DNA from: Telluria antibiotica
Lineage (GTDB): Bacteria > Pseudomonadota > Gammaproteobacteria > Burkholderiales > Burkholderiaceae_D
Length of the DNA stretch: 64,000 nt
Direction: 5' to 3'
NCBI RefSeq assembly: GCF_011682055.1
Contig: NZ_JAAQOM010000009.1
Location: forward strand, 62,001-126,000
Under the pieces are notes generated by a model that did not search any database, was not told the DNA's origin, and saw nothing but the letters and a program-made list of their open reading frames with translations. Made by a program: the position numbers and the translations under genes. Below, one piece after another: positions 16,254-24,717 of this stretch. Position 1 is the first letter of the stretch; each line of letters begins with the position of its first letter.

Positions 16254-17222
16254 TTATCTGGACAGCGGGACCGCGCGACAAGTATTAAAACTGCCAGCAG
16301 CTATATGAATTTGTGCTGGCGCGGCTGGGTTCGCGGGATCGCGGCTCCATTCGCACCAGCCCCCGTCGTAGACGGCGATCCGGTCCCAGCCCATCAGCCA
16401 CGCGTAGAAGAACGCGAGCGATGCGCGCCAGCCGGTGCCGCAATAGAACACGGTGAGGCGGCCGGCGTCGATGCCGGCATCGCGCCACATCGCGCGGATG
16501 GCCGCCGCGGGCAGCATGCGCCCGTCCCCGTGCTGGTAGGCGGCCATGCTGTTCACGTCGCCGTCGGCGCCCGCGCGGCCCCACAGCGCGCCGGGGATCT
16601 CGCCGCGGGCGGCGATGTAGTCGTAGCCGGACGTCGCGCCGGTGAACTCCGCCCACGTGCGGATGCTGGCCAGCGTGCCGTGTCCGCGCGCAAGCAGTGA
16701 GCGCACCTGGCCGGTGTCGAACAGGCAGTCGGGACGCGCGGGAAACGGCATGCCGAAATCGTCTGCGGCTGCCGCCCGGCGCGGCGGTCCCGCTTCGAGC
16801 GGCAAGCCGGCCCGGCACCATGCCGCGAAGCCGCCGTCGAGCAGGCGCACGTCGGCCACGCCCGCATACAGCAGCAGGTGCGCGATGCGCGCGGCCGCGA
16901 GCACGTTGCGTCCATACAGGATCACGGTGACGTCGTGGCGGATGCCGTGTGCAAGCAGCACCCGTTCCAGTTCCGTGTCGGGCACCTTGTTCCACAGCGG
17001 CCCGTGTTCGAACCATGCCGTGTCGAGGTAGCCTGCGCCAGGGGGATGGCCCGCTGAGAAGGCATCGGCCCCGCCATACCCCGCTTCAAACAGGCGCCAT
17101 TCCCCGGCCGGTGCGGCGGCGATGGCGGCGCCGGCGACGAGGCCCGCCACCCACGCGGGCGTGACGAGGTGCTGCCAGCGGGGCAGGTCGCGGCGGAAGC
17201 CGAACGGAGGAATGCTGTTCAA
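16254..17222 (-). CDS. two-domain rhodanese / mercaptopyruvate-type sulfurtransferase
   Basis: A protein of about 322 residues with two rhodanese folds; only the second keeps the catalytic loop, CGTGWR in VFYCGTGWRASLAFFY, where Cys would carry the persulfide. The first domain has LFEAGYGG and VRLLDGGFAAW. The CGTGWR loop is the type seen in SseA-like mercaptopyruvate or thiosulfate sulfurtransferases. The start is uncertain: a TTG at 17222 gives the longest form but has no good ribosome site. The gene begins only 18 bases beyond the acnB terminator, so its expression would depend on read-through or a promoter within that hairpin region. Confidence 0.75.
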   Translation of the reverse strand: MNSIPPFGFRRDLPRWQHLVTPAWVAGLVAGAAIAAAPAGEWRLFEAGYGGADAFSAGHPPGAGYLDTAWFEHGPLWNKVPDTELERVLLAHGIRHDVTVILYGRNVLAAARIAHLLLYAGVADVRLLDGGFAAWCRAGLPLEAGPPRRAAAADDFGMPFPARPDCLFDTGQVRSLLARGHGTLASIRTWAEFTGATSGYDYIAARGEIPGALWGRAGADGDVNSMAAYQHGDGRMLPAAAIRAMWRDAGIDAGRLTVFYCGTGWRASLAFFYAWLMGWDRIAVYDGGWCEWSRDPANPAAPAQIHIAAGSFNTCRAVPLSR

Positions 17223-17240
17223 GAGACGACGAAAAGAAAA

Positions 17241-17273
17241 GGGCCGGGCCCCGTATGTTACAGGACCCGGCCC
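17241..17273 (-). terminator. intrinsic terminator of acnB
   Basis: GGGCCGGG (17241-17248) and CCCGGCCC (17266-17273) form an 8-pair GC stem; on the minus strand it is followed by TTTTCTTTTC. It starts 22 bases after the acnB stop codon. Confidence 0.85.
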
Positions 17274-17295
17274 TCGAGGGACTGACGCGTCAGTG

Positions 17296-19881
17296 TCAGA
17301 TGGTGACGCTGTCGGCCACGTCGCGGAACTCGCCGATCTGGTCGAAGTTCATGTAGCGGTAGATCTGGTCGGCGTTCTGGGTCAGCACGCCGGTGTGCGC
17401 CATGTACTCTTCGCGGGTCGGGATCTTGCCCAGGGTGGAGCAGACCGCAGCCAGTTCGGCCGAACCCAGGTACACGCGGGTGTCGATGCCGAGACGGTTC
17501 GGGAAGTTGCGCGTCGACGTCGACATCACGGTCGCACCCTTGCGGATCTGCGCCTGGTTACCCATGCACAGCGAGCAGCCCGGCATTTCCATGCGCGCGC
17601 CCGTGCGGCCCAGCGTGCCGTAGTGGCCTTCGGCCGTCAGCACCTGCTGGTCCATCTTGGTCGGCGGCGCGACCCACAGGCGGACCGGGATGTCGGTCTT
17701 GCCTTCCAGGAGCTTCGACGCGGCGCGGAAGTGGCCGATGTTCGTCATGCACGAGCCGACGAACACGTCGTCGATCTTGTCGCCGGCGACGTCGGACAGC
17801 GTCTTGACGTCGTCCGGGTCGTTCGGGCAGGCGACGATCGGCTCATGGATGTCCGCGAGGTCGATCTCGATGACGGCCGCGTACTCGGCGTCGGCGTCCG
17901 GTGCCAGCAGCTCCGGCTTCGCGAGCCACGCTTCCATTGCCTTGATGCGGCGCTCCAGCGTGCGGCGATCGAGGTAGCCCTGGGCGATCATCCACTTCAT
18001 CAAGGTGATGTTCGAGGTCATGTACTCGATGATCGGTGCCTTGTCCAGGTGGACGGTGCAGCCGGCGGCCGAGCGCTCGGCCGACGCGTCGGACAGTTCG
18101 AACGCTTGTTCGACCTTCAGGTTCGGCAGGCCTTCGATTTCCAGGATGCGGCCGGAGAAGATGTTCTTCTTGCCCTTCTTGTCGACGGTCAGCAGGCCTT
18201 GCTGGATCGCGTACAGCGGGATCGCGTTGACGAGGTCACGCAGCGTGACGCCCGGCTGCATCTCGCCCTTGAAGCGGACCAGCACCGATTCCGGCATGTC
18301 CAGCGGCATGACGCCGGTGGCGGCCGCGAAGGCGACGAGGCCCGAGCCGGCCGGGAACGAGATACCGATCGGGAAGCGGGTGTGCGAGTCGCCGCCGGTG
18401 CCGACGGTGTCGGGCAGCAGCAGGCGGTTCAGCCACGAGTGGATCACGCCGTCGCCCGGACGCAGCGCGACGCCGCCGCGGTTCTCGATGAACGCCGGCA
18501 GTTCCTTGTGCATCTTGACGTCGACCAGCTTCGGATACGCCGCGGTGTGGCAGAACGACTGCATCACGAGGTCGGCCGAGAAGCCCAGGCAGGCCAGGTC
18601 CTTCAGCTCGTCGCGGGTCATCGGGCCCGTCGTGTCTTGCGAGCCGACGGTGGTCATCTTCGGTTCGCAGTACGTGCCCGGGCGGATGCCCTGGCCTTCC
18701 GGCATGCCGCACGCGCGGCCGACCATCTTCTGCGCCAGCGAGAAGCCGCGGCCGGAGTCGGCCGGGTTCTGCGGCAGGCGGAACAAGGTCGACGGTGCGA
18801 GGCCCAGCGCTTCGCGGGCCTTCGAGGTCAGGCCGCGGCCGATGATCAGCGGGATGCGGCCGCCGGCGCGCACTTCGTCGAACAGCACATCGGATTTCAC
18901 CTTGAATTCGGCGATCACTTCACCGTTCTTCAGCGCCTTGCCGTCGTACGGACGCAGTTCGATGACGTCGCCCATCTCCATGTTCGACACGTCGACTTCG
19001 ATCGGCAGGGCGCCGGCGTCTTCCATCGTGTTGTAGAAGATCGGGGCGATCTTGGTGCCGAGGCACACGCCGCCGAAGCGCTTGTTCGGGATGAACGGGA
19101 TGTCTTCGCCCGTGAACCACAGCACCGAGTTGGTGGCGGATTTACGCGACGAGCCCGTGCCGACGACGTCGCCGACGTAGGCGACGAGGTGGCCCTTGGC
19201 CTTCAGCGCTTCGATCTGCTTGATCGGGCCGATCTTGCCCGGCTCTTCCGGGTTGATGCCCGGACGCGGGTTCTTCAGCATCGCCAGCGCGTGCAGCGGG
19301 ATGTCGGGGCGGGTGGTGGCATCCGGGGCGGGCGACAGGTCGTCCGTGTTGGTCTCGCCGGTGACCTTGAACACGGTCAGCGTCATGCTTTCCGGGACGG
19401 CCGGGCGCGACGTGAACCATTCGGCGTCGGCCCACGACTGGATCACTTCCTTGGCGTTGGCGCTGCCCTTGTCGGCCAGTTCCTTCACGTCGTGGAAGTA
19501 GTCGAACATCAGCAGCGTCTTCTTGAGGCCTTCCGCCGCGACCTTGCCCACGACCGCGTCGTCCAGCAGGTCGATCATCGGCTTGATGTTGAAGCCGCCG
19601 AGCATCGTGCCCAGCAGGCGGGTCGCCAGTTCGCGCGACACCAGCGGGCTCGTTTCCTCGCCCTTGGCGACCAGGTTCAGGAACGCGGCCTTGACCTTGG
19701 CGGCGTCGTCCACGCCGGCCGGCACGCGGTTCGTGATCAGGTCGACGAGGAATGCCTCTTCGCCCGCCGGCGGGTTCTTCAGGAGTTCGACCAGGTCCTT
19801 GGTCTGCGCTGCGGACAGGGGCAGCGGGGGCACGCCGAGGGCGGCGCGTTCGGCGACATGGGTGCGGTATGCAGCTAACAT
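17296..19881 (-). CDS. acnB: aconitate hydratase B
   Basis: An 861-residue cytoplasmic [4Fe-4S] enzyme that interconverts citrate and isocitrate in the TCA cycle. It has the AcnB order: N-terminal HEAT-like domain (residues 1-160, [19 protein letters not shown]), the swivel domain 4-like segment ([33 protein letters not shown]), and the catalytic domains with [14 protein letters not shown] and GGDSHTRFP. The cluster ligands are the Cys in GSCMTN and the two in PGCSLCMGN. Length equals that of E. coli AcnB. It is a single-gene unit with a terminator behind it and a dyad in front, and would use 2-oxoglutarate pathway neighbours only through the TCA cycle. Confidence 0.97.
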   Translation of the reverse strand: MLAAYRTHVAERAALGVPPLPLSAAQTKDLVELLKNPPAGEEAFLVDLITNRVPAGVDDAAKVKAAFLNLVAKGEETSPLVSRELATRLLGTMLGGFNIKPMIDLLDDAVVGKVAAEGLKKTLLMFDYFHDVKELADKGSANAKEVIQSWADAEWFTSRPAVPESMTLTVFKVTGETNTDDLSPAPDATTRPDIPLHALAMLKNPRPGINPEEPGKIGPIKQIEALKAKGHLVAYVGDVVGTGSSRKSATNSVLWFTGEDIPFIPNKRFGGVCLGTKIAPIFYNTMEDAGALPIEVDVSNMEMGDVIELRPYDGKALKNGEVIAEFKVKSDVLFDEVRAGGRIPLIIGRGLTSKAREALGLAPSTLFRLPQNPADSGRGFSLAQKMVGRACGMPEGQGIRPGTYCEPKMTTVGSQDTTGPMTRDELKDLACLGFSADLVMQSFCHTAAYPKLVDVKMHKELPAFIENRGGVALRPGDGVIHSWLNRLLLPDTVGTGGDSHTRFPIGISFPAGSGLVAFAAATGVMPLDMPESVLVRFKGEMQPGVTLRDLVNAIPLYAIQQGLLTVDKKGKKNIFSGRILEIEGLPNLKVEQAFELSDASAERSAAGCTVHLDKAPIIEYMTSNITLMKWMIAQGYLDRRTLERRIKAMEAWLAKPELLAPDADAEYAAVIEIDLADIHEPIVACPNDPDDVKTLSDVAGDKIDDVFVGSCMTNIGHFRAASKLLEGKTDIPVRLWVAPPTKMDQQVLTAEGHYGTLGRTGARMEMPGCSLCMGNQAQIRKGATVMSTSTRNFPNRLGIDTRVYLGSAELAAVCSTLGKIPTREEYMAHTGVLTQNADQIYRYMNFDQIGEFRDVADSVTI

Positions 19882-19954
19882 GGAAGGCTCTTTCAGTCGT
19901 TATGAAAAGCAGGAAAGCGGTTGCTCAGCCTGTGCTGGCGATATTGTATCTCAA

Positions 19955-19975
19955 GTCTTCTATAAGACATAAGAC
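19955..19975 (-). promoter_or_regulatory. repeat-rich operator candidate upstream of acnB
   Basis: GTCTT CTAT AAGAC (19955-19968) is an inverted repeat and is followed by a further AAGAC (19971-19975), so on the coding strand GTCTTA occurs twice in tandem and then inverted. Such TCTTAT-type repeats resemble sites bound by GntR-family regulators of central metabolism, but no regulator gene is in the window. A TACAAT box lies just downstream at 19943-19948. Confidence 0.4.
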
Positions 19976-20066
19976 GTTAGCTGCGATTTTATCCGAGAGC
20001 GGGCCGGAGCGGGAGTGCCTTGTCGTCTTGCTGCCCGTTTGTTGTCCCATGACGTCATTCGCCATG

Positions 20067-20099
20067 AAAAAAGGCCGCCGACCGTGAGGTGGCAGCCTT
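20067..20099 (-). terminator. intrinsic terminator of the toxin-like operon
   Basis: On the minus strand AAGGCTGCC and GGCGGCCTT pair (one G-T pair) around an 11-base loop, and a run of T follows. It starts 26 bases after the stop of the papain-fold gene at 20125, ending the operon that begins at 23076. Confidence 0.85.
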
Positions 20100-20124
20100 G
20101 GCGGGCGCTGGATGCGTGTCGTAT

Positions 20125-21009
20125 TTACAGTTTTGCCAATTCGTCCAGGAAGGCGGAATGCAGGATCTGCGTCACGCCCTGGATCCTGGTCAGATCATCG
20201 CCCGTGGAGGCGTACGCATAGGTGCCCACCTTCAGTTCCGGGATGGCGGGGCTCGATTGCTTGACGTCCTGCAGGTTCGTCCCTTTGTAATGCAGGTTGC
20301 TCTGCAGGTCGGGGTACGCACGTCCCAGCCACGCATCGCAGACGCAGTACGACGCCACCGTGTTCTTGTCGGTGGCATAGCCGTGGTTGGAGACGATGAC
20401 GTAGGCGTGGTCGAACGGCTTGCCGTCGTACCAGCCGACGGTCAGGTCGCGCGCCGCCGTGTACGCGGCCTGGTATTTACCGTCCTTCGGCAGGGTGGCG
20501 AGCAGCAGGTAGGCCAGCAGCGACGTCTCGCCGCAATTGCCCGTCGCGTTCGCGGCAGCGCGGATGGCCAGGGTCTCCCATGCGTGCCGTTCGCTGGTGC
20601 ACGCCAGGCCGATTTCGTCCTGCCACTCCAGGTGCGGGTTGGCGCCTCCGTTCCACAGCGTCGTAAAGCGCTTGAACGTGTTGTAGACGTCCGTCTGCTT
20701 CTGGATGTTCAATGCCGATTGCTGCGCGGCGTTCGGCGCGGCCCCCCAGCTGGCGGGCTTCTTGTCGCCGTTCGCGATCAACTGGTAGACGGCCGTCACC
20801 CGCGCCGCGCCGAGGAAGTCGACCATGGTCCCCAGCCAGGAACCGCGCGTCTTCTTGAGGTTGTCCAGGTCGTCCAGGCGCAGGCCGAGGTCCGTCCCGA
20901 TCTGCCGGATGCCGGCGCCATAGTTGTTCAAGTTGCTGCTGCCGGTGACGAAGGTGCGCACGGCCAGTGCGGCGGCCGTGCAGTACTTGGTCATGTCTGC
21001 CTTGAGCAT
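20125..21009 (-). CDS. papain-fold Cys-His-Asp protein, candidate effector
   Basis: A 294-residue protein without signal peptide or membrane segment. The ATG at 21009 follows AGGAG. The first 110 residues are helical and unassigned. A papain-like triad is visible in the second half: GNCGETSLLAYLLL (C159), PFDHAYVIVSNHGY (H201) and YCVCDAWLG (D225). The NCGE, DHAYVIV and CDAW pattern is shared by papain-like and transglutaminase-like peptidase or deamidase effectors of bacteria. It is the last gene of a four-gene operon after a DUF2589 gene, a GH19 lysin and an RIP-like gene. Substrate unknown; a protease, deamidase or acyltransferase would all fit. The fold call is motif-based. Confidence 0.55.
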   Translation of the reverse strand: MLKADMTKYCTAAALAVRTFVTGSSNLNNYGAGIRQIGTDLGLRLDDLDNLKKTRGSWLGTMVDFLGAARVTAVYQLIANGDKKPASWGAAPNAAQQSALNIQKQTDVYNTFKRFTTLWNGGANPHLEWQDEIGLACTSERHAWETLAIRAAANATGNCGETSLLAYLLLATLPKDGKYQAAYTAARDLTVGWYDGKPFDHAYVIVSNHGYATDKNTVASYCVCDAWLGRAYPDLQSNLHYKGTNLQDVKQSSPAIPELKVGTYAYASTGDDLTRIQGVTQILHSAFLDELAKL

Positions 21010-21063
21010 GTCGATTCTCCTGTGATGTGAATGAAACTGCACGGTGCCTGCGGTGCAGTGGAT

Positions 21064-21699
21064 TCACTGTAGTGACGTTCCGCCGCCGGAACCTGACGGT
21101 TCCTGTGCACGTGAAAACCAGGGCGACACGCGGCCCATGCCCAGCGTGTGCCCGTCCCACGCGCGCAAGGTGCCGGCATGGGGACGGAAGCTGCCGTCCA
21201 TCGCGAGGATGGCGCTGACGCCGGCGGCCACGCTGTCGAAACGCAGCGCTTCGCTGACGACGACGATCATGCGCGCGAGGCTGTCGCGCAACGCCTGGTC
21301 GAGGGGACGGCCCGCGTACGTGGCCAGCGCCGCGACGTCGCGGCCCAGGTCGGCGTTCGTCAGCGCGGGCAGCTCGTGCGGATGCCCGAGGCCCGCATAG
21401 CTGCCCGTGCAGCCGCCAGGGATCAGCGCGTCCGGCAGGCTCGCCACGCCGGGCACGCGGAAATGCCAGGCCCCCTGGCCGTTGCGCCAGCCCAGCACGC
21501 ACAGCGATGCCGGCGGGCGCGGGCGGGCGCGATCCCCTTCGTACGCGAGGTTCAGGTAGACGTCGATCGTGTGTGCGCTTTCCGGGTGGACGACCGTGAC
21601 CGGCAGCATCGTCGGGCGCGGACCGTTGGCCTCGACGAGGCGGCGCAAGGTGTCGAGGTCGGCCAGGTAGGCGCCGCCGCGGCGCAGGCGGATGGACAT
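21064..21699 (-). CDS. ribosome-inactivating-protein-like (ricin/Shiga A-chain fold) toxin candidate
   Basis: A 211-residue protein with no signal peptide. The segment LARMIVVVSEALRF (residues 141-154) matches the active-site helix of rRNA N-glycosidases: ricin has ARSFIICIQMISEAARF and Shiga toxin A has AEALRF, where Glu and Arg are catalytic; here E150 and R153. Upstream, ASLCVLGWRNGQGAWHF (64-80) fits the ricin beta-strand region around VVGYRAGNSAYFF, and YLNLA at 48-52 fits the strand before it. W181, 28 residues after R153, could be the conserved Trp. The ricin Tyr80 position is Cys67 here and the Tyr123 position is not clear, so activity is not certain. It lies 27 bases after the GH19 gene and 54 bases before the papain-fold gene in one operon. 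No immunity gene is obvious. Confidence 0.6.
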   Translation of the reverse strand: MSIRLRRGGAYLADLDTLRRLVEANGPRPTMLPVTVVHPESAHTIDVYLNLAYEGDRARPRPPASLCVLGWRNGQGAWHFRVPGVASLPDALIPGGCTGSYAGLGHPHELPALTNADLGRDVAALATYAGRPLDQALRDSLARMIVVVSEALRFDSVAAGVSAILAMDGSFRPHAGTLRAWDGHTLGMGRVSPWFSRAQEPSGSGGGTSLQ

Positions 21700-21726
21700 G
21701 GTGGGCTCCAGCGGCGCCGGCCCTCG

Positions 21727-22380
21727 TCACGCGACGCTGCCGAGCGTGGCGCGCGCCCGCTGCCAGTACGCGCGCCGCTCGTCCAGGCCCAGCGTGCCGC
21801 CGTTGATGCGCCGCGTGATCTGCTCGAACACCTGGTCGGCCTGGCTGCCTGCCAGCTGGTCGGCCAGTTCGTTCAAGCCCTTCGATTGCCAGAACCAGCC
21901 GGCGGACAGCGCGGCACCCGCAGGGTGCAGCAGCAGGTCGGGATCGCGGATCGCGTCGACCTGCATGGCGCGCGCGAACGCCACGTAGTTGTCGCGGCCC
22001 GTCAGCTGGATCAGGCCGCGTCCGTGGTAGCGCCAGCCGTCGCCGCTCGCTTCGTTGCCGTTGCCCATCCGGCCGGCGTAGACGTAGTTGGCCAGCGCGG
22101 TCGGATTGTGGGCGTAGCGCATGGCCACGTCGTCGGACGGAAAGCGCTGCGGCCATACCTGGCGCAGGCGCTGCGGCGCGTAGCTGAGCGCCTCGTCGAG
22201 CCGGCGCAGTTCGGACGACTCCACCATCACCTGCGCCAGGAACGCGGCCTGGCGCATGCCGCTCGTGATCGCGCAGGCGCGCATGCAGTCGTTCAGCGCG
22301 GCCACCCACTGGCCCGCGCGCGCGTCGGCGTCGGCTGCGATCATCACCGACCGCAGTTGCTGCTGCGTGATTTCGTTCAT
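21727..22380 (-). CDS. GH19 endolysin-like muramidase/chitinase domain protein
   Basis: A 217-residue single-domain protein of the GH19 lysozyme type found in phage endolysins and in some secretion loci. The ATG at 22380 follows GAGGAG. Seen motifs: AAFLAQVMVESSELRRLDEAL with the likely catalytic Glu, YAGRMGNGNEASGDGWRYHGRGLIQLTGRDNY, and LHPAGAALSAGWFWQSKGLN. It would cut glycan strands of peptidoglycan (or chitin). There is no signal peptide, so it needs a holin, lysis or another export route to reach the wall. It lies between a DUF2589 gene and the RIP-like gene, which suggests a role in releasing or delivering the toxins. Confidence 0.82.
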   Translation of the reverse strand: MNEITQQQLRSVMIAADADARAGQWVAALNDCMRACAITSGMRQAAFLAQVMVESSELRRLDEALSYAPQRLRQVWPQRFPSDDVAMRYAHNPTALANYVYAGRMGNGNEASGDGWRYHGRGLIQLTGRDNYVAFARAMQVDAIRDPDLLLHPAGAALSAGWFWQSKGLNELADQLAGSQADQVFEQITRRINGGTLGLDERRAYWQRARATLGSVA

Positions 22381-22446
22381 GATCAAGCTCCTCGGAGAAG
22401 GGAAGCGCGGACGGCCGGTCGTGTGCCGCCCGTCCGCGGCGGGGCG

Positions 22447-23076
22447 TTACTGCGGTTTAGCGTCGTTGTTGCCGGCGGACGTCACGGCCGGCTGGATCGC
22501 CGTGTGCAGGATGTCCAGCACGCGGGCCAGGCCTTCCGGCATGCCGGTGTCCTCGGCGAGCACCTGCACGTGGTACTTGGCCGAATTGTCCGAGCTGCGC
22601 GTGTTTTCCTTGTGCGTGGCGACGGAGCCTTCGACGTGCACGGTGGCGCTGAAGCACCCCCAGCCGAACTTCATGTCGGCCGACATCTTCGCCGACGCAT
22701 CCGTCGATTCCTTCGCGGCGAACGACGACTTCACTTCCATGTCGAACGTGATGTCGACCTTGGTGATCGACAGGCTGGGCACCTTGACGATGGCCAGCAG
22801 CGGCACGTCCAGCTCCACGTGCTGCTCGATGGTCTTGCTGACATCGGACGGATCCGGGGCCAGGCGCTTGAAGCCGAAGCTCGCCACGCGGGTCGCGCCG
22901 ATGCCGTTCTTGTCGCCTTCCGCCGGCGGCATGAAGCCGACGTATTTGATGAAGTCGGCGGTGGCATTCGCCAGCCGGACTTGCGCATCGCACGCCGCCG
23001 TCAGCGGACCGCCGATCAGGTCGCCCATCGGCAGACCCTTGAATTGAGATGCCATATCTACGAGTTCGCCAGCCAT
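22447..23076 (-). CDS. DUF2589 protein, copy B
   Basis: A 209-residue soluble protein with the layout of DUF2589: an N-terminal amphipathic region (MASQFKGLPMGDLIGGPLTA), a helix ADFIKYVGF, then a beta-sandwich core with LDVPLLAIVKVPSLSITKVD and ITFDMEVKSSF, and a closing helix GLARVLDILHTAI. Function unknown. The ATG at 23076 follows AAGGAGCAG. It opens the operon with GH19, RIP-like and papain-fold genes, 66 bases before the GH19 start. A second DUF2589 gene lies in the operon just upstream, so two copies may form a hetero-oligomer. No signal peptide. Confidence 0.75.
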   Translation of the reverse strand: MAGELVDMASQFKGLPMGDLIGGPLTAACDAQVRLANATADFIKYVGFMPPAEGDKNGIGATRVASFGFKRLAPDPSDVSKTIEQHVELDVPLLAIVKVPSLSITKVDITFDMEVKSSFAAKESTDASAKMSADMKFGWGCFSATVHVEGSVATHKENTRSSDNSAKYHVQVLAEDTGMPEGLARVLDILHTAIQPAVTSAGNNDAKPQ

Positions 23077-23228
23077 AATCTGCTCCTTGATTGCATTGGA
23101 AACCACGGAACCCCGTGGGGAAGATCGCCGCCGCGCCGTGTGCGTGGCGGCGATGGATACAGATTACGGGCTGGAAAAACGCATTTCGTGGCCGTTTCTG
23201 GCGGCGGCTTGCCGGGGCGTGAAGACGT

Positions 23229-23253
23229 AAAAAAGCCGGATCGAATCCGGCTT
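23229..23253 (-). terminator. intrinsic terminator between the two DUF2589 operons
   Basis: On the minus strand AAGCCGGAT and ATCCGGCTT form a perfect 9-pair stem with a 3-base loop, followed by TTTTTT. It abuts the stop codon at 23253-23255 and lies 152 bases before the next gene start at 23076, so that gene probably has its own promoter. Confidence 0.9.
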
Positions 23254-23783
23254 CATGTGCGCATCCAGGCGGCGAAACGTGACCTGATCGAGTGTGTGGC
23301 GATCTGCCGGCGATGCGTCCGCAGCAGGTCCGCCTGCAGGTCGGGCGCGAGCAGGATGTGCCGCCGCCACGGGTCGGGACGGCCGTGCCGCCTTGCCGTG
23401 CCGACGGCGATGGAGACCGCGCCGCCGTCCGCGCCGAAGCGCAACGACAGTGGCGGCGCCCGGCGCAGCAGGCGGCGCCACAGCGGCGGGCGGCCCACGA
23501 CGAACACGGCTTCCCGGCGGCGCTCCCAGCCCACGTCGCGCATGATGCAGTAGCCGCGCAACGTCAGCTCCACCTCGGCCAGTGCGAGCGCATACGGCCG
23601 GTGGAGCCGTTCGGCGGGGATCGCCTCGCGCGGGCGCCCGCGCTCGCTCGCGTACACAAACGGCGCGCGCGCCGCGCACAACGCCTCGGGGCGGCGGCGC
23701 CGCGCCAGGTCGTCCAGCGCGCCGTTGGCGGCCGCGTGCGCCGCGTCGAGCAGGCCGCCCACCCAGTCCGCACAGCACGTCAT
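23253..23783 (-). CDS. hypothetical protein in DUF2589 operon, basic, 176 residues
   Basis: A protein of 176 residues starting MTCCADWVGGLLDAAHAAAN; the ATG at 23783 is 7 bases after the previous stop, with AGGTCG before it. It is rich in Arg and Trp (GRPPLWRRLLRRAPPLSLRF) and has a predicted helical N-terminus and a beta-rich middle (YALALAEVELTLRGYCIMRD). The alternation in the middle resembles the strands of the DUF2589 core, so a diverged member is possible. No catalytic motif or signal peptide. The gene ends directly in a terminator. Confidence 0.6.
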   Translation of the reverse strand: MTCCADWVGGLLDAAHAAANGALDDLARRRRPEALCAARAPFVYASERGRPREAIPAERLHRPYALALAEVELTLRGYCIMRDVGWERRREAVFVVGRPPLWRRLLRRAPPLSLRFGADGGAVSIAVGTARRHGRPDPWRRHILLAPDLQADLLRTHRRQIATHSIRSRFAAWMRT

Positions 23784-23790
23784 CGTCGAC

Positions 23791-24066
23791 CTAGGCATGG
23801 TCGTCCAGCCACATCGGCTTGCGGTCGAAACCGACGTGGTACACGGCATACTGCAGGACGATCTGGTGCTCGCCGATGTTGTACAGGCCGAAGCTCTTCT
23901 CGATGTTCAGCAGATAGCCGCGCGGCGTCCCCGCCAGGCACTTGTTCACCATGTCCATCGATTGCTGGACTTCCGCTTCCGTGCGCATGTTCTGCGGATT
24001 GTCGTTGCCGACGACGATGCGTTTTATGAACCGCATGTTCGACACCTGGAACTGGTTGGCGGCCAT
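23791..24066 (-). CDS. small hypothetical protein, 91 residues, in DUF2589 operon
   Basis: A compact protein MAANQFQVSNMRFIKRIVVG ending DRKPMWLDDHA. It contains an Asn-rich, charged helix (QSMDMVNKCLAGTPRGYLLN) followed by strand-like segments (HQIVLQYAVYHVGF). No known family is recognised. It begins 3 bases after the DUF2589-A stop and has AGGAG in the overlap zone, and the next gene starts 7 bases after its stop, so it is co-translated with both. It is a candidate partner or chaperone of the DUF2589 proteins. Confidence 0.6.
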   Translation of the reverse strand: MAANQFQVSNMRFIKRIVVGNDNPQNMRTEAEVQQSMDMVNKCLAGTPRGYLLNIEKSFGLYNIGEHQIVLQYAVYHVGFDRKPMWLDDHA

Positions 24067-24069
24067 CGC

Positions 24070-24705
24070 TCACGCTCCTTCCTCGGTGCCGGCGTCGGTC
24101 GGACCGGCGTCCTGCGCCGGCTCGGGGGCAGCCGCGGCGACCGGCGGCGTGTCGGCGCGCGGGTCAGCGTGCGGACTGCGCGGGGCCGGCGTCGTCATCG
24201 CGACGGGGCCCTGCGTCACGACGACGTCGTTCAGCAGGCGCGCGAGACCCTCGGATTTTTCGACGGCCACGAGCTTCAGTTTGATGTGCGCCGCGTTGCC
24301 CTGCTTGGCCGCGAGGCCGCCGGACGCCGGGTTCACGAGCAACCCCGCCTTTTGTTCCGCCGGCGCCGCGCGTCCCAGCTGGTCCATGATCCCCTCGTGC
24401 ACATTGGTCCGCTCCTGCGGCTCGAACGGGCCCAGCTCGACGTCGAGGTCGACTTCCGCCTCGCCGATCACGAGCGACCCGTGCGGCACGAGCGACAGCA
24501 CCGGCACGCGGTACAGGTGGCGCGCATCGGCCGGCGCCGTGCTGTGGATCGCGGGCAGCTCGACGTCGATCGTCGTCGGCCGGTGGGCGTCGTCGAAAAA
24601 GGTGGCGATGTTCGCCAGCTGCGCCTTTTCCACCATGTGCTGCGCGTTCATGATGGAGCCGGCGACGGCCCGCACCATGTCTTCCAGACTCGTCAGGATT
24701 GCCAT
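24070..24705 (-). CDS. DUF2589 protein, copy A
   Basis: A 211-residue protein with the same plan as the one at 22447: N-terminal helix MAILTSLEDMVRAVAGSIMN, a VEKAQLANIATFF helix, a core with YRVPVLSLVPHGSLVIGEAEVDL and DVELGPFEP, a long Ala/Gln-rich insertion, and a C-terminal helix GLARLLNDVVVTQ. The last 35 residues are Pro/Ala-rich and probably disordered. Identity to copy B is low, so the duplication is old. Function unknown. It lies 12 bases after the phasin-like gene and 3 before the 91-residue gene. Confidence 0.7.
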   Translation of the reverse strand: MAILTSLEDMVRAVAGSIMNAQHMVEKAQLANIATFFDDAHRPTTIDVELPAIHSTAPADARHLYRVPVLSLVPHGSLVIGEAEVDLDVELGPFEPQERTNVHEGIMDQLGRAAPAEQKAGLLVNPASGGLAAKQGNAAHIKLKLVAVEKSEGLARLLNDVVVTQGPVAMTTPAPRSPHADPRADTPPVAAAAPEPAQDAGPTDAGTEEGA

Positions 24706-24717
24706 GATGTTCCCCTG

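Noticed and set aside
17122..19878. A 918-codon plus-strand open frame opposite acnB
   Set aside because: It mirrors acnB codon structure and has shadow-type composition; acnB is unmistakable on the other strand.
21089..21104. GGAACC/GGTTCC hairpin near the end of the RIP-like gene as a terminator or attenuator
   Set aside because: Six-pair stem inside coding sequence without a U run; probably incidental.
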